DNA of 64,000 nucleotides from Hydrogenophaga sp. (GTDB lineage Bacteria; Pseudomonadota; Gammaproteobacteria; Burkholderiales; Burkholderiaceae_C), in assembly GCA_016741995.1 (NCBI GenBank), contig JACVCO010000003.1, positions 176,000 through 239,999 of the forward strand, written 5' to 3'. Positions within the stretch are counted from its first letter, which is position 1. The number at the start of each line of letters is the position of its first letter. Positions 43,156 through 52,776 of the stretch are shown here, one piece after another. The notes below the pieces were generated by a model. It saw only the letters and a program-made list of their open reading frames with translations, was not told the origin of the DNA and searched no databases. The position numbers and the translations under genes were made by a program.

Positions 43156-46100
43156 TCAAGCCTGCGGCAGGCTGAACCAGAACGTGGCGCCCTCCCCCGG
43201 CGCCGATTCGGCCCAGACGCGCCCGCCGTGGCGCTCGACGATGCGCGAGACGATGGCCAGGCCGACGCCCATGCCGGGCACGTCGCTGTGCGCGTGCAAC
43301 CGCTGGAACAGGCCGAACAGCTTGTTCGCGCGCGCCATGTCGAAACCGATGCCGTTGTCGCGCACGTAGTAGGCGCGCAAGACCGCATCGTGCCCTACCG
43401 TCACGCGCGGCTCGGGTTGCTGGCGTGAGTACTTCAGCGCGTTGTCGACCAGGTTGCTCAGCACCTGGCGCAGCAGCGTGGCGTCGCCCAGCGCCAGGGG
43501 CAAGGTGCGCACCTCGACGCGCGCCGCCGGCACCTGCGGCGCCAGCGCTTCGGCCACGGCGTGGGCCAGCGCCATCATGTCCACCGGTTGCGGCTCCAGC
43601 TCCACCTGCACCACGCGCAGCAGCTCCAGCATGTCGGTGATCATCTGCCCCATGTTGCGCGCCGAGCGCGATATGCGCGCGAACATCTCGCGCCCGCTCT
43701 CGCTCAACCGGTCGGCCTCTTCTTCGGCAATCACCTGGGCAAAGCCGTTGACCGAACGCAGCGGTGCGCGCAGGTCGTGCGCGATGGAATACGAGATCGC
43801 CTCCATGTCGCGCATGGAACGCTCCAGCTCCGCGGTGCGCTCCTGCACACGTTGCTCCAGGCTGGCGTTGAGCGCGTGGATCTGTTCCTGCGCGGCCACG
43901 CGGTCGCTGATGTCGATGTGCGTGCCCGACATGAACAGCGCACGGTCCTGTTCGTCGCGGCGGTGCACGCGGCCGCGGGTGTTGATCCAGACCCAGTGCC
44001 CGTCCCGGTGCCGCATGCGGATGTCGCAGTCGTAATACGGGATTTCGCCGGCGGTGTGCTGGTTGCGCAGCGCCCGGGCGCGCTCGCGGTCTTCGGGGTG
44101 CACGCGCGTGTGCCAGGTGGCGTAGTTGATGGGTTGCAACTCCTCCAGGGTGTGGCCCAGCATCTCGGCCCAGCGGTCGTTCACGACCATGCTGCCTTCG
44201 GTGAGGTTGGTCTCCCAGATGCCCGGGCGCGTGGCCTCGAGCACCCAGGCCAACCGCTGGCGCTCGTCGCGCAGCGCGTCCTGCGTGGCGATGTAGGAGG
44301 TCACGTCGGCGTAGGTGCGCACGAAGCCGCCTTCGGGGAGGCGAAAGGTGTGGATCTCCAGCGTGCGGCCCTGGCGGGTGCGGCGCCAGAAGTGCTCGGG
44401 CAGTTCGGCCTCGGGCTTGAGCGCCACGTACTCGCGCGCATGCGTGTCCACCCATTCCATGCCGGGGCCGAAGTCGCCGCGCTCGGTCTGGTAGCGGATC
44501 ACGTCGTCGTGCAGCGGGTGATCGGCCACCACGGATTCGGGCAGGTCGAGCAGTTCGAGGAAGCGGCGGTTGTAGATGCGCACGCGGCCTTTGGCGTCGA
44601 TCTTGACCAGCCCCTGGTTGATGGTGTCCAGCGTCAGGTGCAGGGCCTGGCTCTTCTCGGCCAGCAGCGCACCGGTGCGTTCGAGCTGCTCGCGCGTGCG
44701 CTGGCGCTCACCGTGAATGCGCCAGGCCATGACCAGCTGGCGCAACGCCCCCAGCAGCGGCTGCAGGAAGCGCACGTCGTCTTCGCTGTAGCCACCGGGC
44801 TGGTTGGCCAGCCCCACCATCGCCACCAGCCGGTCGCCCAACGCCAGCGGCACGCCAAGGAACGCCCTCATGCTGCGGTGCCCGCCGGGCATGCCGCCGG
44901 CGCGCGGGTCTGTGGCCGGGTCGTTGGCGATCACCGGTTCCCCGGTGCGCAGGCCATGGCCGAACAAGGTGTCCAGGTTGCGGAACTCCATGCCGCTGTC
45001 GCGGTGCTCGTCGTACATGCGGCGCGACGCTTCGTCCCAGGCGATGTCGGTGATGGCCGTGGTACGCAGGTAGGGGCGGTCATCGGTGTCGTGGAGCACT
45101 TCGCCGACGAAGCCGTATTCGCTGCCGGTGACCAGCAGAAAGGCGTCGAGCAGGCCCTGGAAGGCCTGCCGCTTGTCCTCGCCCTCGATGAACACCGTCT
45201 GGGCCTGCGTGACCGCGGCCAGCATGCGGTTGAGCCGCTCGCGGCGCTGTTCGTCCTCGCGCTTGAGCGTCACATCGGTGGTGAAGCCGTGCCAGATCAC
45301 GGCGCCGTCCGGCTCGCGCTGGGGGATCGCCTCCACGTTGATCCAGCGCACACCGAGGTGCGGCAACACGATCCGGTGCGTTTCGCGCCAGGGCACGAGA
45401 TCGCGCGCCGAGGCGTTCAGCGAGGCGATCACGCGTGGCTTGTCCTCGGGGTGGATCACGTCGAACAGGTACTTCGCGTCGTGCATCAACACCGCGGGAT
45501 CGACATCGAACACATCGCGCACCGCGTCGTTGACGAAGGTGATGACGCTGCGGCCCTCGGGCGTGAGGCGCGACTGGTAGATGATGCCCGGCACGCGCGC
45601 CGCGATGTGCTGAAGCAGCTTGAGCTTCTCGGCCAGCCGCTCGCTGGCCTCGCGCTCGGTGGTGATGTCCTGCACCACGCCGTAGTCCGTCTGCGGATTG
45701 CCCTTGACGGTGGTCTGGCCCATGCGGGTGCGGAACCAGCGCAACTGGCCATCGGGGCGGTACCAGCGGAACACCAGCTCCTGGCCGTCGAGCCGCGCGC
45801 GCGCGGCCAGCCAGGCCGCGCGGTCGTCGGGGTGGATGCCGTTGCGGCCTTCGGACCGCGTCAACCGGTCCTGGCGTGTGAAGCCGGTGATCTCGTACAG
45901 GCCATCGGACCAGTTCACCTCCTGCTCGGTCTCGGCGTTGGTCCAGTGGCCCACGTGCGCGGTGCGCTCGATCACGCCATGCAGCTCGACGCGTTGCTGC
46001 AGTTCCAGGTTGGCGGCGCGCAAGGCCTGCTCGGTGCGCTCGCGCGCCGTCTCGGCCTCGACCTCGCGCTCGGCCTGGATGATCTGCACCAGCAGCAGCT

Positions 46101-46443
46101 CGTCCGGCTCACCGGGCACCACCACCGCGTGCATGCGCACCAGGTGGGAGACGCCGCCATTGAAGCGAAGGCGCGCGGGCGGCAACACGCCGGGCACCTG
46201 CTGCAGGAAACGGTCGCGCTCGGTACCGTCTACCCAGTGGCCAAGTTCCACCGTGGTGCGCCCGATCGCCTGGTCGCGGCCCATGCCGGTGAGCGCTTCC
46301 CAGGCCGCATTGACTTCGATCAGCCGACCATCGCGCCGCCGCGTGACAGAGGCCGCCACGGGCGAGGCCATGAACAGCGCACGAAACGGCAACTCCGGCG
46401 TCTCGGGCGCCGCCGGGGAGAGCGGGAGCGTTGCGGATTCCAC
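43156..46443 (-). CDS. Large cytoplasmic multi-PAS/GAF sensor histidine kinase
   Basis: 1095 residues with no signal peptide or membrane helix. Order as judged from sequence: PAS (about 20-125), PAS (150-265, HPDD motif), PAS (275-395), GAF (410-580), PAS-like (605-720), PAS (725-850), coiled linker (LNASLEQRVQERTAELE), HisKA with phospho-acceptor His889 (SYSIAHDLRAPLRSVNGFAQV), and HATPase with N box NLVDNALKYS, DNGIGFD and GMGVGLAIVSRI. No response regulator gene lies nearby, so it is an orphan kinase. Signals are unknown. The start is a GTG at 46443. Confidence 0.92.
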   Translation of the reverse strand: MESATLPLSPAAPETPELPFRALFMASPVAASVTRRRDGRLIEVNAAWEALTGMGRDQAIGRTTVELGHWVDGTERDRFLQQVPGVLPPARLRFNGGVSHLVRMHAVVVPGEPDELLLVQIIQAEREVEAETARERTEQALRAANLELQQRVELHGVIERTAHVGHWTNAETEQEVNWSDGLYEITGFTRQDRLTRSEGRNGIHPDDRAAWLAARARLDGQELVFRWYRPDGQLRWFRTRMGQTTVKGNPQTDYGVVQDITTEREASERLAEKLKLLQHIAARVPGIIYQSRLTPEGRSVITFVNDAVRDVFDVDPAVLMHDAKYLFDVIHPEDKPRVIASLNASARDLVPWRETHRIVLPHLGVRWINVEAIPQREPDGAVIWHGFTTDVTLKREDEQRRERLNRMLAAVTQAQTVFIEGEDKRQAFQGLLDAFLLVTGSEYGFVGEVLHDTDDRPYLRTTAITDIAWDEASRRMYDEHRDSGMEFRNLDTLFGHGLRTGEPVIANDPATDPRAGGMPGGHRSMRAFLGVPLALGDRLVAMVGLANQPGGYSEDDVRFLQPLLGALRQLVMAWRIHGERQRTREQLERTGALLAEKSQALHLTLDTINQGLVKIDAKGRVRIYNRRFLELLDLPESVVADHPLHDDVIRYQTERGDFGPGMEWVDTHAREYVALKPEAELPEHFWRRTRQGRTLEIHTFRLPEGGFVRTYADVTSYIATQDALRDERQRLAWVLEATRPGIWETNLTEGSMVVNDRWAEMLGHTLEELQPINYATWHTRVHPEDRERARALRNQHTAGEIPYYDCDIRMRHRDGHWVWINTRGRVHRRDEQDRALFMSGTHIDISDRVAAQEQIHALNASLEQRVQERTAELERSMRDMEAISYSIAHDLRAPLRSVNGFAQVIAEEEADRLSESGREMFARISRSARNMGQMITDMLELLRVVQVELEPQPVDMMALAHAVAEALAPQVPAARVEVRTLPLALGDATLLRQVLSNLVDNALKYSRQQPEPRVTVGHDAVLRAYYVRDNGIGFDMARANKLFGLFQRLHAHSDVPGMGVGLAIVSRIVERHGGRVWAESAPGEGATFWFSLPQA

Positions 46444-46533
46444 GGGTGTTGTGCGGCGACGGCCGGGCCATTGTGCCCCACGCTTGCGCAGCGCGAACAG
46501 CCCCGGGAACCCTCGGGCCCGCCGGGGCGCACC

Positions 46534-47334
46534 TCAGGCAAACGGCCGCGTGCCCCCGAAATCGCCGATCGGCACCGTGTGGCTCACCAGCCGCGCGGCA
46601 TGCCACAGGTGCAACTGGAAAGCCGGCGGCTCCATCACGAACCCGTCGGGCCCGTGGGCCAGCAGGTTGAGCGCGATCTGGTGCGCCGCGCTCGGGCAGA
46701 CGCTGGCGGGCGCGCCCCCGAAACGCGCCTGGATGCTGCGGTGCAGGTGCCCGCACAGCACCGCCTGCACCTGGGGGTGGGCGGCCACCAGGGCCTCGAG
46801 CTCGGCGGCCCCCTCGAGCAAGCCCATGGCGTCCATGTAGGCGATGCCGGTGGCGAAGGGCGGGTGGTGCATGGCGATGACAACCGGGCGGGTGTCTTCG
46901 GCCAGGCGCTCCTTCAGCCAGCCCAGGCGCTGGGCGCACAGGGCGCCATGCGGCTGCCGCGGCACCACGGTGTCGAGCACCAGCAGGCGCAGCGGGCCGA
47001 GATCCACCGCGTACTGCAGGAAATCGGTCATCGCGGCCCGGTGCGCGCCCATGCGCAGTGCAAAGGCCTCGCGCAGCGCGCCGCGTTCGTCGTGGTTGCC
47101 CGCCACGGGGTAGATCGGCCAGCCGATCGGGGCCAGCACGTCGAGCAGGTGGCGGTACTCGGCCGGCCCGCCGGCTTCCACCAGGTCGCCGGTGAGCAGC
47201 AACACATCGGGCCGGGGCCGCTGCGCCAGCAACGCGCGCACGCAGGCGCGCGCCATGGCATTGGTGTCGACACCGCCACCCAGGGTATGGGCCGGTGCGC
47301 ACACATGCAGGTCGGACGCCTGGGCGATCAGCAT
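46534..47334 (-). CDS. Metallophosphoesterase, CpdA-like (class III cyclic nucleotide phosphodiesterase family)
   Basis: 266 residues. Calcineurin-like metal motifs are complete: SDLH at the N-terminus, LLTGDLVE, VAGNHDERG, MHHPPF and LCGHLHRS. This spacing matches CpdA-type 3',5'-cAMP phosphodiesterases, but related enzymes act on other phosphodiesters, so the substrate is not certain. I chose the ATG at 47334 because GGAGGAG lies 6-7 bases upstream; a GTG at 47349 overlaps that site. Confidence 0.88.
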   Translation of the reverse strand: MLIAQASDLHVCAPAHTLGGGVDTNAMARACVRALLAQRPRPDVLLLTGDLVEAGGPAEYRHLLDVLAPIGWPIYPVAGNHDERGALREAFALRMGAHRAAMTDFLQYAVDLGPLRLLVLDTVVPRQPHGALCAQRLGWLKERLAEDTRPVVIAMHHPPFATGIAYMDAMGLLEGAAELEALVAAHPQVQAVLCGHLHRSIQARFGGAPASVCPSAAHQIALNLLAHGPDGFVMEPPAFQLHLWHAARLVSHTVPIGDFGGTRPFA

Positions 47335-47453
47335 GCCTGTCTCCTCCACGGGCAGGGGTCAGAGTGCCCCTTGCGGCGGCATTGAACCAAGGTTTGCACG
47401 CGCGCGCCAGCCCGAAGCCTTCCGGCCCGGCGCCAGCGTCGTGGGCGCGCGAC

Positions 47454-48707
47454 TCAACCGAAGCGTTGCGGCGCGTACGGCGCGGGGTCGACCACCGGCG
47501 CCGCGCCCTCGATCAGATCGGCCAGCAGGCGCCCGCTCACCGGCCCGAGCGTGAAACCCTGGTGCGCGTGGCCGAAGTTGAACCACAGGCCCCGGTGCCG
47601 CGGCGCGGCGCCGATCACGGGCAGCATGTCGGCGGTGCACGGCCGCGCGCCCAGCCAGGGCTCGGGCTCCACCGGTCGCGGCAGGTCGAACAGTTCGCTG
47701 GCGAGCGCGTGCGCGCGCGGCACCTGCACCGGCGTGGGCGGCGCGCCCAGGCGGGCGAATTCGGCGCCGGTGGTGATGCGCACGCCGCGTTGCATGGGCG
47801 CGATCACCAGGCCGCCATCGGCGTCGAGCACGGTCAGCCGCGGCCCGGCGCCGCCGGTGTAGTGGCGGTGGTAGCCGCGTTTGACGAACAAGGGGTAGCG
47901 GTAGCCCAGCGGGCGCAGCAAGGCGTCGGACCACGGCCCGAGCGCGACCACAGCGTGTTCGGCCTCCACCTTGCCCGTGCCTGTGCCCACAGCCCAACCC
48001 GCGCCGGCCGTGCGCAGGCTGGCGGCATCGCCCTGCACCACCCGGCCACCGAGCCGTTGCAGCAGTGCGGCGTAGCGCGCCACCAGCTCGCCCGGGTCGC
48101 TCACCGACCACGGGTCGAGCCAGTGGATGCCGCCGGCCAGGCGCCGGCGCAGCGCGGGCTCGGCCGCGGCCAGGGCATCGCTGTCGAGCACGGCATGGCG
48201 CACGCCGTGCGATTCGGCGAAGCGGCGCGCATCGGCCACCGCCTCGCGCATCGTCGACGCCTCGCGGAACACGAAGCGGTAGCCGTCGCGGCGCACCAGG
48301 TCGTCGGCACCGGCCTGTTGGATCAGCGCTTCGTGTTCGGTGAGGCAATGCACGATCAGGCGCGCGTAGGCCTGCGCGATGCGCGCGTGGCGCGCCGGGC
48401 TGGAGTTCCACCAGTAGCGCGCCAGCGGCCCGGCCAGCGCGGGCAGCGCGCGCAGGTGGTAGTTCACGTCGGCACCGCGCTTGAAGGCCACGCGCAACAG
48501 CGTGGCCAGATCGCGCGGAAAGGGGTACGGCTCCACCGCTTCGCGCTGGATGATGCCGGCGTTGCCGTACGAGGTTTCGCGCCCGGGCTCGCGCCGGTCC
48601 ACCAGGGTGACGGTGTGGCCGCGCAGGGCGAGGTGGATGGCGGTGCAGGTGCCGACCATGCCGGCGCCGAGCACGAGCACGGTGGTGGGGGTTCGGGAGG
48701 TGCTCAT
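47454..48707 (-). CDS. FAD-dependent D-amino acid dehydrogenase-like oxidoreductase (DadA family)
   Basis: 417 residues. FAD Rossmann motif TVLVLGAGMVGTCTAIHLALRGHTVTLVD, then SYGNAGIIQREAVEPYPFPRD and the C-terminal WLGARPCTADMLPVIGAAPRHRGLWFNFGHAHQGFTLGPVSGRLLADLI, all typical of DadA/glycine-oxidase-like enzymes. The amine substrate is not known. It stands alone, divergent from the crotonase gene with a 90-base gap, and is followed by the phosphodiesterase gene boundary about 120 bases away. Confidence 0.9.
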   Translation of the reverse strand: MSTSRTPTTVLVLGAGMVGTCTAIHLALRGHTVTLVDRREPGRETSYGNAGIIQREAVEPYPFPRDLATLLRVAFKRGADVNYHLRALPALAGPLARYWWNSSPARHARIAQAYARLIVHCLTEHEALIQQAGADDLVRRDGYRFVFREASTMREAVADARRFAESHGVRHAVLDSDALAAAEPALRRRLAGGIHWLDPWSVSDPGELVARYAALLQRLGGRVVQGDAASLRTAGAGWAVGTGTGKVEAEHAVVALGPWSDALLRPLGYRYPLFVKRGYHRHYTGGAGPRLTVLDADGGLVIAPMQRGVRITTGAEFARLGAPPTPVQVPRAHALASELFDLPRPVEPEPWLGARPCTADMLPVIGAAPRHRGLWFNFGHAHQGFTLGPVSGRLLADLIEGAAPVVDPAPYAPQRFG

Positions 48708-48797
48708 CGGGGTGGTTCGCCAAGGGGCACGGAATCGTCGCGGGGATCATATGGGCGACACGCCGCCCCGGGGCCGCGGCGCAGAATGGCCGCCACC

Positions 48798-49574
48798 ATG
48801 ACCGACACCCCGCTGCTGCTGTCCACCCGCCCGCAAGCGGGCGTGGCCCTGCTCACCATGAACCGGCCCCAGGCCCTCAACGCGCTGTCCATCGGCTTGC
48901 GCGAGGCGCTGGTGCAGGCGCTGCAACACATCGCCGCGGACGACAGCGTGCGCGCCGTCGTCCTCACCGGCGCCGGCCGCGGCTTCTGCGCCGGGCTGGA
49001 TCTGAAAGAGCTGGGCGACAAAGGCCTGGTGCCCAGCAACCCGCAGAACGACGTGGCCGCCGCCCTGGGCGCCATGCGACAACCCGTGATTGCCGCGCTC
49101 AACGGCGTGGCCATCACCGGCGGCCTCGAACTCGCCCTGGCCTGCGACATCCTCATCGCCAGCACCCAGGCCCGCTTCGCCGACACCCACGCGCGCATCG
49201 GCATCGTGCCGTACTGGGGCCTGTCGCAGAAGCTCAGCCGCCTGGTGGGCCGCGCACGGGCGATGGAGATGTCGATGTCCGGCAACTTCGTCGACGCCAC
49301 CACGGCCGAGCTCTGGGGGCTGGTCAACCGCGTGGTGGAACCCGAGGCGCTGCTGCCCGCGGCGCTGGCGCTGGCGGGTGACATCGCCAGCGCCGACGGC
49401 GCCATGCTGGTGACCTACAAGCGCCTGATCGACGAGGGCCACCGCCTGCCGCTGGGCGAAGCGCTGCAACTGGAGCAGCAACGAAGCCGGGAATGGTCGC
49501 AGGGCTTGAATGCGGGGGATCTCGCGCAACGGCGCGAGGCGGTACAGGCGCGAGGCCGGGTGCAGCAGGCCTGA
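48798..49574 (+). CDS. Enoyl-CoA hydratase/isomerase (crotonase) family protein
   Basis: 258 residues, crotonase fold. Oxyanion-hole regions LTGAGRGFCAGLDLKEL and NGVAITGGLELALACDILIAS are present. The first catalytic Glu is kept (in GGLELA). The second, usually in a PEI/PEV-like motif, appears replaced by His in DTHARIGIVPYWG, so a standard hydratase reaction is doubtful. ATG at 48798 is chosen; ATG at 48786 (four codons earlier) is possible. Confidence 0.88.
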   Translation: MTDTPLLLSTRPQAGVALLTMNRPQALNALSIGLREALVQALQHIAADDSVRAVVLTGAGRGFCAGLDLKELGDKGLVPSNPQNDVAAALGAMRQPVIAALNGVAITGGLELALACDILIASTQARFADTHARIGIVPYWGLSQKLSRLVGRARAMEMSMSGNFVDATTAELWGLVNRVVEPEALLPAALALAGDIASADGAMLVTYKRLIDEGHRLPLGEALQLEQQRSREWSQGLNAGDLAQRREAVQARGRVQQA

Positions 49575-49580
49575 GGCCGC

Positions 49581-50513
49581 CTACCCCACCGCCCGCACCG
49601 CTCTGGCCGCCCGCATTTCGGTGTAGGCGTACGCGGGCAGTGCCAGCGCAAGCGGCCAGAGGTAGTGCGTGGCGCGGTAGGCGAGCACCGCGGCCAGCAC
49701 CTCGTTCACCGGCACGCTGCGCGCCAGCGCGGCAACAGCCACCGTCTCGAACACGCCCAGGCCGCCCGGCACACGCAACACAACCCCCGCCACCGCCGCC
49801 AGCAACACCGCACTCAACACCTGCGGGTAGGGAACGCGCATCTCCAGCAGGTTCCACAGGCTGAGCGCCATGAGCAGCCAGGGCAGCGTGCCCGCCATCG
49901 CCTGCAACAACGCCAGCCGCGCCCCCGGGCGCTGCAAGACATGGGTGCGCCAGCGCAGGCTGGACCGCCGCGAGAACGTGCACACCGCGTGGTAGGACAA
50001 CGCCAGCAGCAGCACCGCACCCACGCCCTGCAGCACCGGCGCGCCCGGCGCCCACGGCGCGGCCAGCCGCGGCGGCGCGAACAGCAACACCGCACCCGCC
50101 AGCCAGCACCAGCCCAGCCAGTTGGTGAGCACGCTGTGCGCAGCGATCTGCGCCACGGTCGCGGCCGACAGGCCAAGGCGGGTGTAGAGGCGCATGCGCA
50201 TGCCCAGGCCACCGATCACGGCACCCAGGTTGATGTTGAACGAGTAGCTGATGGCCGCCACCTGCAGCGTGCGCGGCCATCCCAGCCGTGGGGTCGGCGT
50301 GAGGCGCCGGCCCACGAGGTCGAAGCTGGCGTAGATGGCGTGGGTGAGGAGCGCCAGCAGGGCCGAGGCGGCGACGACCCATGGCGACAGCCGTCGAAGG
50401 GACTGCCACACGTCGGCCCACTCCACCTCACGTGCCAGATAACCCACCAACCCCAACACACCCAGGCCAAACACCCAGGGCAGCACCCGCCACATGGCGT
50501 CCTTGAACTTCAT
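49581..50513 (-). CDS. ybhN: YbhN/LPG-synthase-type integral membrane protein
   Basis: 310 residues with about eight hydrophobic helices, lysylphosphatidylglycerol synthase TM family (UPF0104). The sequence SFNINLGAVIGGLGMRMRLYTRLGLSAATVAQI and VVLRVPGGLGVFETVAVAAL are characteristic. E. coli ybhN is the third gene of the ybhP-clsB-ybhN operon, and the same order is found here. The molecular role is unsettled, possibly lipid movement. The ATG at 50513 overlaps the clsB stop (ATGA). Confidence 0.9.
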   Translation of the reverse strand: MKFKDAMWRVLPWVFGLGVLGLVGYLAREVEWADVWQSLRRLSPWVVAASALLALLTHAIYASFDLVGRRLTPTPRLGWPRTLQVAAISYSFNINLGAVIGGLGMRMRLYTRLGLSAATVAQIAAHSVLTNWLGWCWLAGAVLLFAPPRLAAPWAPGAPVLQGVGAVLLLALSYHAVCTFSRRSSLRWRTHVLQRPGARLALLQAMAGTLPWLLMALSLWNLLEMRVPYPQVLSAVLLAAVAGVVLRVPGGLGVFETVAVAALARSVPVNEVLAAVLAYRATHYLWPLALALPAYAYTEMRAARAVRAVG

Positions 50514-51721
50514 GGGGCTTCCACCTGCAAGGGCACCACACGAGGCACCGATCCCTGCGCCCAGCGCGCCCAGGCGGGGTAGCGGCGCAGCGCGTGGAAC
50601 ACGAACACGCTGCGCAGCGTGATCCACGCCGATCGCCAGCGGCTGGGGGTGGGCAGGGCCACGGCCACGCAGCTGCGCTCGATCACCCGGTCCAGCTCGT
50701 CCTGCAACAAGCTCGCGAAGGCCTCGTCGCGCACCACCACATTGGCCTCCAGGTTGAGGCTCAGGCTGGTCGGGTCGAGGTTGCTCGATCCCACGGTGGC
50801 CCAGCGCCCGTCCACCACCGCCACCTTGGCGTGCAGGGGACGCTCCATGTATTCGTGGATGCGCACACCCGCGCGCAAGAGGTGTTCGTAGATCAGCATG
50901 GTGGTGCGCCGTACCCAGGGCATGTCGGGTTGGCCTTGCAACACCAGGTCCACCTGCACCCCCCGGCGCGCGGCGCGCCGCAGGTCGCGCAACAGCCGGT
51001 AGCCGGGAAGGAAATACGCGTTGGCGATGACGATGCGCGAGCGCGCGCTGCGGATGGCCGCGCGGTAGTGGCGCTCGATGTCGGTGCGGTGCTCGCGGTT
51101 GTCGCGCGTGACGAAGGCAGCCACCGCACCCTCTCCGTCCTCGAATTGCGCCCATCCCCGGCGGCGGGCCTGCCCCATCCATCGGCGCAACCACAGTTGC
51201 CGGGCGGGTTGGGGCGTGTGCAGGCTGGTGCGGCAGAACGCCTGTATCTGCGCCACCAGCGGGCCCTCGATCGCCACCGCGTAATCGAGTTTTCCCATCG
51301 GGTCGCATTCGGTCAGGTGGTCGATCGAATAGTTGATGCCGCCCACGAAAGCCAGGCGCCCGTCGACGACCACCAGCTTGTGGTGCATGCGCCCGAGCAT
51401 GTTGACGCGCGCGCCAAGAAACCGCCTCGCCGGCTCGAAGCTGCGCAACTGCACACCGGCCGCCAGCAACGGTTCGGTGAACGCCCGGGTGAGGTCGGGC
51501 GAACCCCAGCCGTCGACCAGCACATGCACCCGGGCACCGCGCCCGGCCGCGCGGACGAGCGCCGCGCGAAGCCCCCGGCCCACCTCGTCATCGAACCAGA
51601 TGAAGGTTTCCAGCAGGACCTCCTGTTGTGCGGCTTCGATGGCGGCGAACACGCGCGGGTAGTAGGCCTCGCCGCAGCGGAGCAGCTCGAACCGGTTGCC
51701 TGGCACCCAGCGCGAATTCAT
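50510..51721 (-). CDS. clsB: Cardiolipin synthase ClsB
   Basis: 403 residues, phospholipase D superfamily. Two HKD motifs: MHHKLVVVDGRLAFVGGINYS and LHAKVAVVDGRWATVGSSNLDPTS, each with following Asn/Ser/Gly residues. There is no N-terminal membrane helix, as in ClsB and unlike ClsA. It makes cardiolipin from phosphatidylglycerol. It overlaps both neighbours by 4 bases, so all three genes are translated as a unit. Confidence 0.95.
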   Translation of the reverse strand: MNSRWVPGNRFELLRCGEAYYPRVFAAIEAAQQEVLLETFIWFDDEVGRGLRAALVRAAGRGARVHVLVDGWGSPDLTRAFTEPLLAAGVQLRSFEPARRFLGARVNMLGRMHHKLVVVDGRLAFVGGINYSIDHLTECDPMGKLDYAVAIEGPLVAQIQAFCRTSLHTPQPARQLWLRRWMGQARRRGWAQFEDGEGAVAAFVTRDNREHRTDIERHYRAAIRSARSRIVIANAYFLPGYRLLRDLRRAARRGVQVDLVLQGQPDMPWVRRTTMLIYEHLLRAGVRIHEYMERPLHAKVAVVDGRWATVGSSNLDPTSLSLNLEANVVVRDEAFASLLQDELDRVIERSCVAVALPTPSRWRSAWITLRSVFVFHALRRYPAWARWAQGSVPRVVPLQVEAP

Positions 51722-52473
51722 GGTGCGTCTCCGAGCAGCACCTCGGCCGCCAGTGGCGCGTGATCCGAGAGGCGCGCCCAGGGATGGCGGGGCATGGGCA
51801 GGGGCGTGACACCACGCACATCGCGCACGTAGATGCGATCCAGGCGCAACAGCGGCCAGGCCGCCGGAAAGCTGCGCGCATGGCGGCCGAACGCCTGGTG
51901 GAACACCTCGACGAGGCCGATGTCGCGCAGCCGCGCGTCCGACTTCAAGCGCCAGTCATTGAAGTCGCCCGCAACGATCAGCGGCTCGCCCGGCGGCACC
52001 TCGCGCGCAACGACCTCGCACAGCACGCCCAACTGGTCCTGCCGATCGGATTCGAGCAGGCCCAAATGCACGCACATCAGATGCAGGGGCGGCATCGAGC
52101 CGCGGTTGACCAGGCAATGCAACAACCCGCGCTGCGGCACGATGCGCGGCACCGACAGCCGGTGGTTGTGGCTGTGGACGATGGGGTAGTGCGACAGCAC
52201 CGCATTGCCATAGCTGTCGCGCGGCGCCGCCGCATTGCGGCCATAGGCGTGGTCCGACCAGATGCTGTCGGCCAGGAATTCGTACTGCGCGGCCTGCTGC
52301 TGCTCGGCGCCCGCCTCGCTGGCGCCCCGCACCTCCTGCAGAAAGACCACATCGCTTTCGACCGCGCGCACCGCCTCGCGCAATTCGTGCAGCACGAAAC
52401 GCTTGTTAAAAACGCTGTAGCCCTTGTGAATGTTCACCGTGAGCACGCGCAGGCACTGCCCGTCCCGCTTCAT
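51718..52473 (-). CDS. ybhP: Endonuclease/exonuclease/phosphatase family protein (YbhP-like)
   Basis: 251 residues. EEP-fold motifs: LRVLTVNIHKGYSVFNKR, VVFLQEVRG, LIVAGDFNDW and the C-terminal LSDHAPLAAEV, covering the metal- and phosphate-binding residues. First gene of the ybhP-clsB-ybhN operon, suggesting a phospholipid- or phosphodiester-related role rather than DNA repair. The ATG at 52473 has AGGAGG 4 bases upstream; the longer frame runs across the divergent region without similarity. Confidence 0.92.
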   Translation of the reverse strand: MKRDGQCLRVLTVNIHKGYSVFNKRFVLHELREAVRAVESDVVFLQEVRGASEAGAEQQQAAQYEFLADSIWSDHAYGRNAAAPRDSYGNAVLSHYPIVHSHNHRLSVPRIVPQRGLLHCLVNRGSMPPLHLMCVHLGLLESDRQDQLGVLCEVVAREVPPGEPLIVAGDFNDWRLKSDARLRDIGLVEVFHQAFGRHARSFPAAWPLLRLDRIYVRDVRGVTPLPMPRHPWARLSDHAPLAAEVLLGDAP

Positions 52474-52776
52474 GGGTCCTCCTTCCCGACGTTCCGATGG
52501 TTCGTTCAGCCCAGGGCAAACGGCTTGCCCGGGCCCGCCTTCGCAAGGCGAAACCGATCGTGAAGGCGCGCGAGGCGCCATGGGGCAACCGGGCGTAAAT
52601 GCGCGGCACGGGCCCGGAGCAATGGCGGCGGCGCTGATTGACACGGGCGCCAACGGGGTGCTAGGTCGCGGCCGCTGTCCGGAAGAGCCTTGGGGTCTTC
52701 GTGAAGCACGATCCCCTAAGATCGCGCATCTTCCTGTTCGGCCCCGCTCCCCGCGTCCGCCGTTCCCCGCTTCCAG
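52474..52776. other. Divergent intergenic region between ybhP and mutS
   Basis: 303 bases with no convincing gene. It holds a perfect -35 hexamer TTGACA at 52638-52643 on the plus strand, but the sequence 16-18 bases downstream is a poor -10, so a mutS promoter there is only possible. A TAAGAT at 52726-52731 is another weak -10-like site. No strong repeats or hairpins with T-runs were seen. Confidence 0.4.

Noticed and set aside
43561..47385. A 1274-residue open frame on the plus strand opposite the large kinase and phosphodiesterase
   Set aside because: Shadow of the real minus-strand genes; composition is biased and no domain is seen.
52638..52671. TTGACA at 52638 as a firm mutS promoter
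   Set aside because: The -35 is perfect, but the sequence 16-18 bases downstream (around CTAGGT) is a poor -10, so it is only noted as possible.
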